A stretch of DNA of 64,000 nt from positions 1-64,000 of the forward strand of contig MGWH01000004.1 in the NCBI GenBank assembly GCA_001800905.1, written 5' to 3'. Positions within the stretch are counted from its first letter, which is position 1; each line of letters opens with the position of its first letter. The notes beneath the pieces were generated by a model that saw only the letters and a program-made list of their open reading frames with translations, was not told where the DNA came from and made no database searches. The DNA comes from Flavobacteria bacterium GWA2_35_26. Lineage in GTDB: Bacteria > Bacteroidota > Bacteroidia > Flavobacteriales > Flavobacteriaceae. Positions 63,163 to 64,000 of this stretch are shown one piece after another. The translations under genes were made by a program, and so were the position numbers.

Positions 63163-64000
63163 TTATTTTTTTGACATTTTTTCTGCCATTTGCAAAGCAT
63201 TGTATGCATTCACTATTTTTCCTGATTTAGAAAGTGCTGAAAACGGACGTGTGTCTGCTGGTTTTCCACCCACAATAACATCGCTCTCAATAGCAACTCC
63301 AGAATCCATTAAAATATGTTTTACTTGTTTAGCGGATAATTTTGGATAATAAGAACGGATCAAAGCAGCTACACCAGCCACATTTGGCGAAGCCATTGAG
63401 GTTCCTTGCAAAAAACTATAGGTGTTTTTTGGAGTGGTAGCGTAGATTTTTACACCTGGAGCAAAAACATCTACGTTGATTTTTCCAATATTAGAAAAAC
63501 GAGCTACTAATTTATTTCCGTTTTCAAAGTTCAAGGCCCCCACAGTAATCATGTTGTCAGCAAATTCAGTTACTTTATCGTCTGAATCATTTGGAAAATT
63601 ATCATTATAATCAATGTCTTTCGCATCATTTCCTGCAGCGTGAACAATTAATACGTCTTTCTTTTCAGCATATTTAATAGCATCGTACACCCATTGTTTT
63701 TGTGGAGAAAATGGTTTTCCAAAACTTCCGTTGATAACTTTCGCTCCATTGTCTACAGCATAGCGAATTCCCAAAGCAATGTCTTTATCGTATTCGTCAC
63801 CATCTGGAACAGCACGAACCGTTAAAATTTGAACATTAGAAGCAATTCCGTCTCCACCGATATTGTTATTGCGAACTTGAGCCACAATTCCTGCAACGTG
63901 AGTTCCATGACGCGCCTCTTCTTTATCTGGACCCATAACATTGTTGTTTCCATACTTAGTATTGGTAATGTCATTTGGATTATCACCGACTACTTTTCGG
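63163..64000 (-). CDS. S8 family serine peptidase (subtilisin-like), 5' end outside window
   Basis: The frame stays open from its stop to the window edge, reading ...VVGDNPNDITNTKYG before the Met at 63936, so the N-terminus is missing. Catalytic His lies in RHGTHVAGI and catalytic Ser in GTSMASPNVAGVAAL; the Asp region is off the window. It is probably an exported protease (subtilases of this group carry signal peptides), convergent with nothing and followed by the nested palindrome. At least 279 residues are seen. It lies next to an M1 peptidase gene. Confidence 0.9.
   Translation of the reverse strand, partial: RKVVGDNPNDITNTKYGNNNVMGPDKEEARHGTHVAGIVAQVRNNNIGGDGIASNVQILTVRAVPDGDEYDKDIALGIRYAVDNGAKVINGSFGKPFSPQKQWVYDAIKYAEKKDVLIVHAAGNDAKDIDYNDNFPNDSDDKVTEFADNMITVGALNFENGNKLVARFSNIGKINVDVFAPGVKIYATTPKNTYSFLQGTSMASPNVAGVAALIRSYYPKLSAKQVKHILMDSGVAIESDVIVGGKPADTRPFSALSKSGKIVNAYNALQMAEKMSKK

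Overview
The window is a stretch of chromosome from an AT-rich member of the Bacteroidota, most likely a Flavobacterium or close relative. Evidence: promoters of the Bacteroidota type (TTG, about 17-21 bases, TAnnTTTG); an F-ATPase operon without the beta and epsilon genes; the type IX secretion/gliding lipoprotein gene sprE (porW); many flavobacterial families of unknown function (DUF4254, DUF4292, DUF5687, DUF6168, DUF6327, DUF6341, DUF6427, DUF6909); and a giant multidomain surface adhesin. There are no rRNA genes, insertion sequences, prophages or CRISPR arrays. One tRNA gene (Cys) is present, with a decayed tRNA-like relic beside it.

Layout. 1-5947 (minus): the N-terminal ~1980 residues of a secreted adhesin running off the left edge. 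6307-9056: recA, an acyltransferase and a DUF2975/HTH membrane-regulator pair. 9097-14852 (minus): cell-envelope genes (EnvC-like, DUF4292 lipoprotein, sugar nucleotidyltransferase, dUTPase, lipid-linked sugar flippase, GNAT). 14931-23747 (minus): F-ATPase genes atpG-A-H-F-E-B with DUF6168, AtpZ, a bactofilin and sprE upstream. 23834-28415: ABC transporter, flavin/2Fe-2S reductase and glycosyltransferase family 9. 28431-40826: DUF4254, upp, DUF6427, DUF6341, purD, a UDP-glucuronate decarboxylase-like gene, DUF6909, GH3, SdpI-like, tatA, tex, DUF1294 and rpiB. 40827-41636: an 810-base AT-rich non-coding region. 41637-54494: rnr, DUF2807, LysE, tRNA-Cys, folB, glnS, a YtxH/holin/DUF6327 stress trio, gltX, ybeY, mnmG and a methyltransferase. 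54739-64000: OmpH lipoprotein, PIF1-like helicase, HU/SPOR protein, dprA, trpS, an M1 peptidase and a truncated subtilase.

The most notable observation concerns chromosome biology. Most genes left of ~41 kb point left (about 30 of 38) and most right of it point right (about 13 of 19). The 810-base gap at that switch carries a cluster of DnaA-box-like 9-mers. About 10 kb to the right are three near-perfect copies of the ParB-binding site parS, one forming the last codons of ybeY, one between ybeY and mnmG, and one right after mnmG. Together these suggest the window contains or lies next to the chromosomal origin and its centromere-like partition sites. Other structures worth checking are hairpins on both sides of the ATPase c-subunit gene, a nested palindromic element near the right end, several TTG start codons in essential or signature genes, and a split PKD-like domain in the adhesin.
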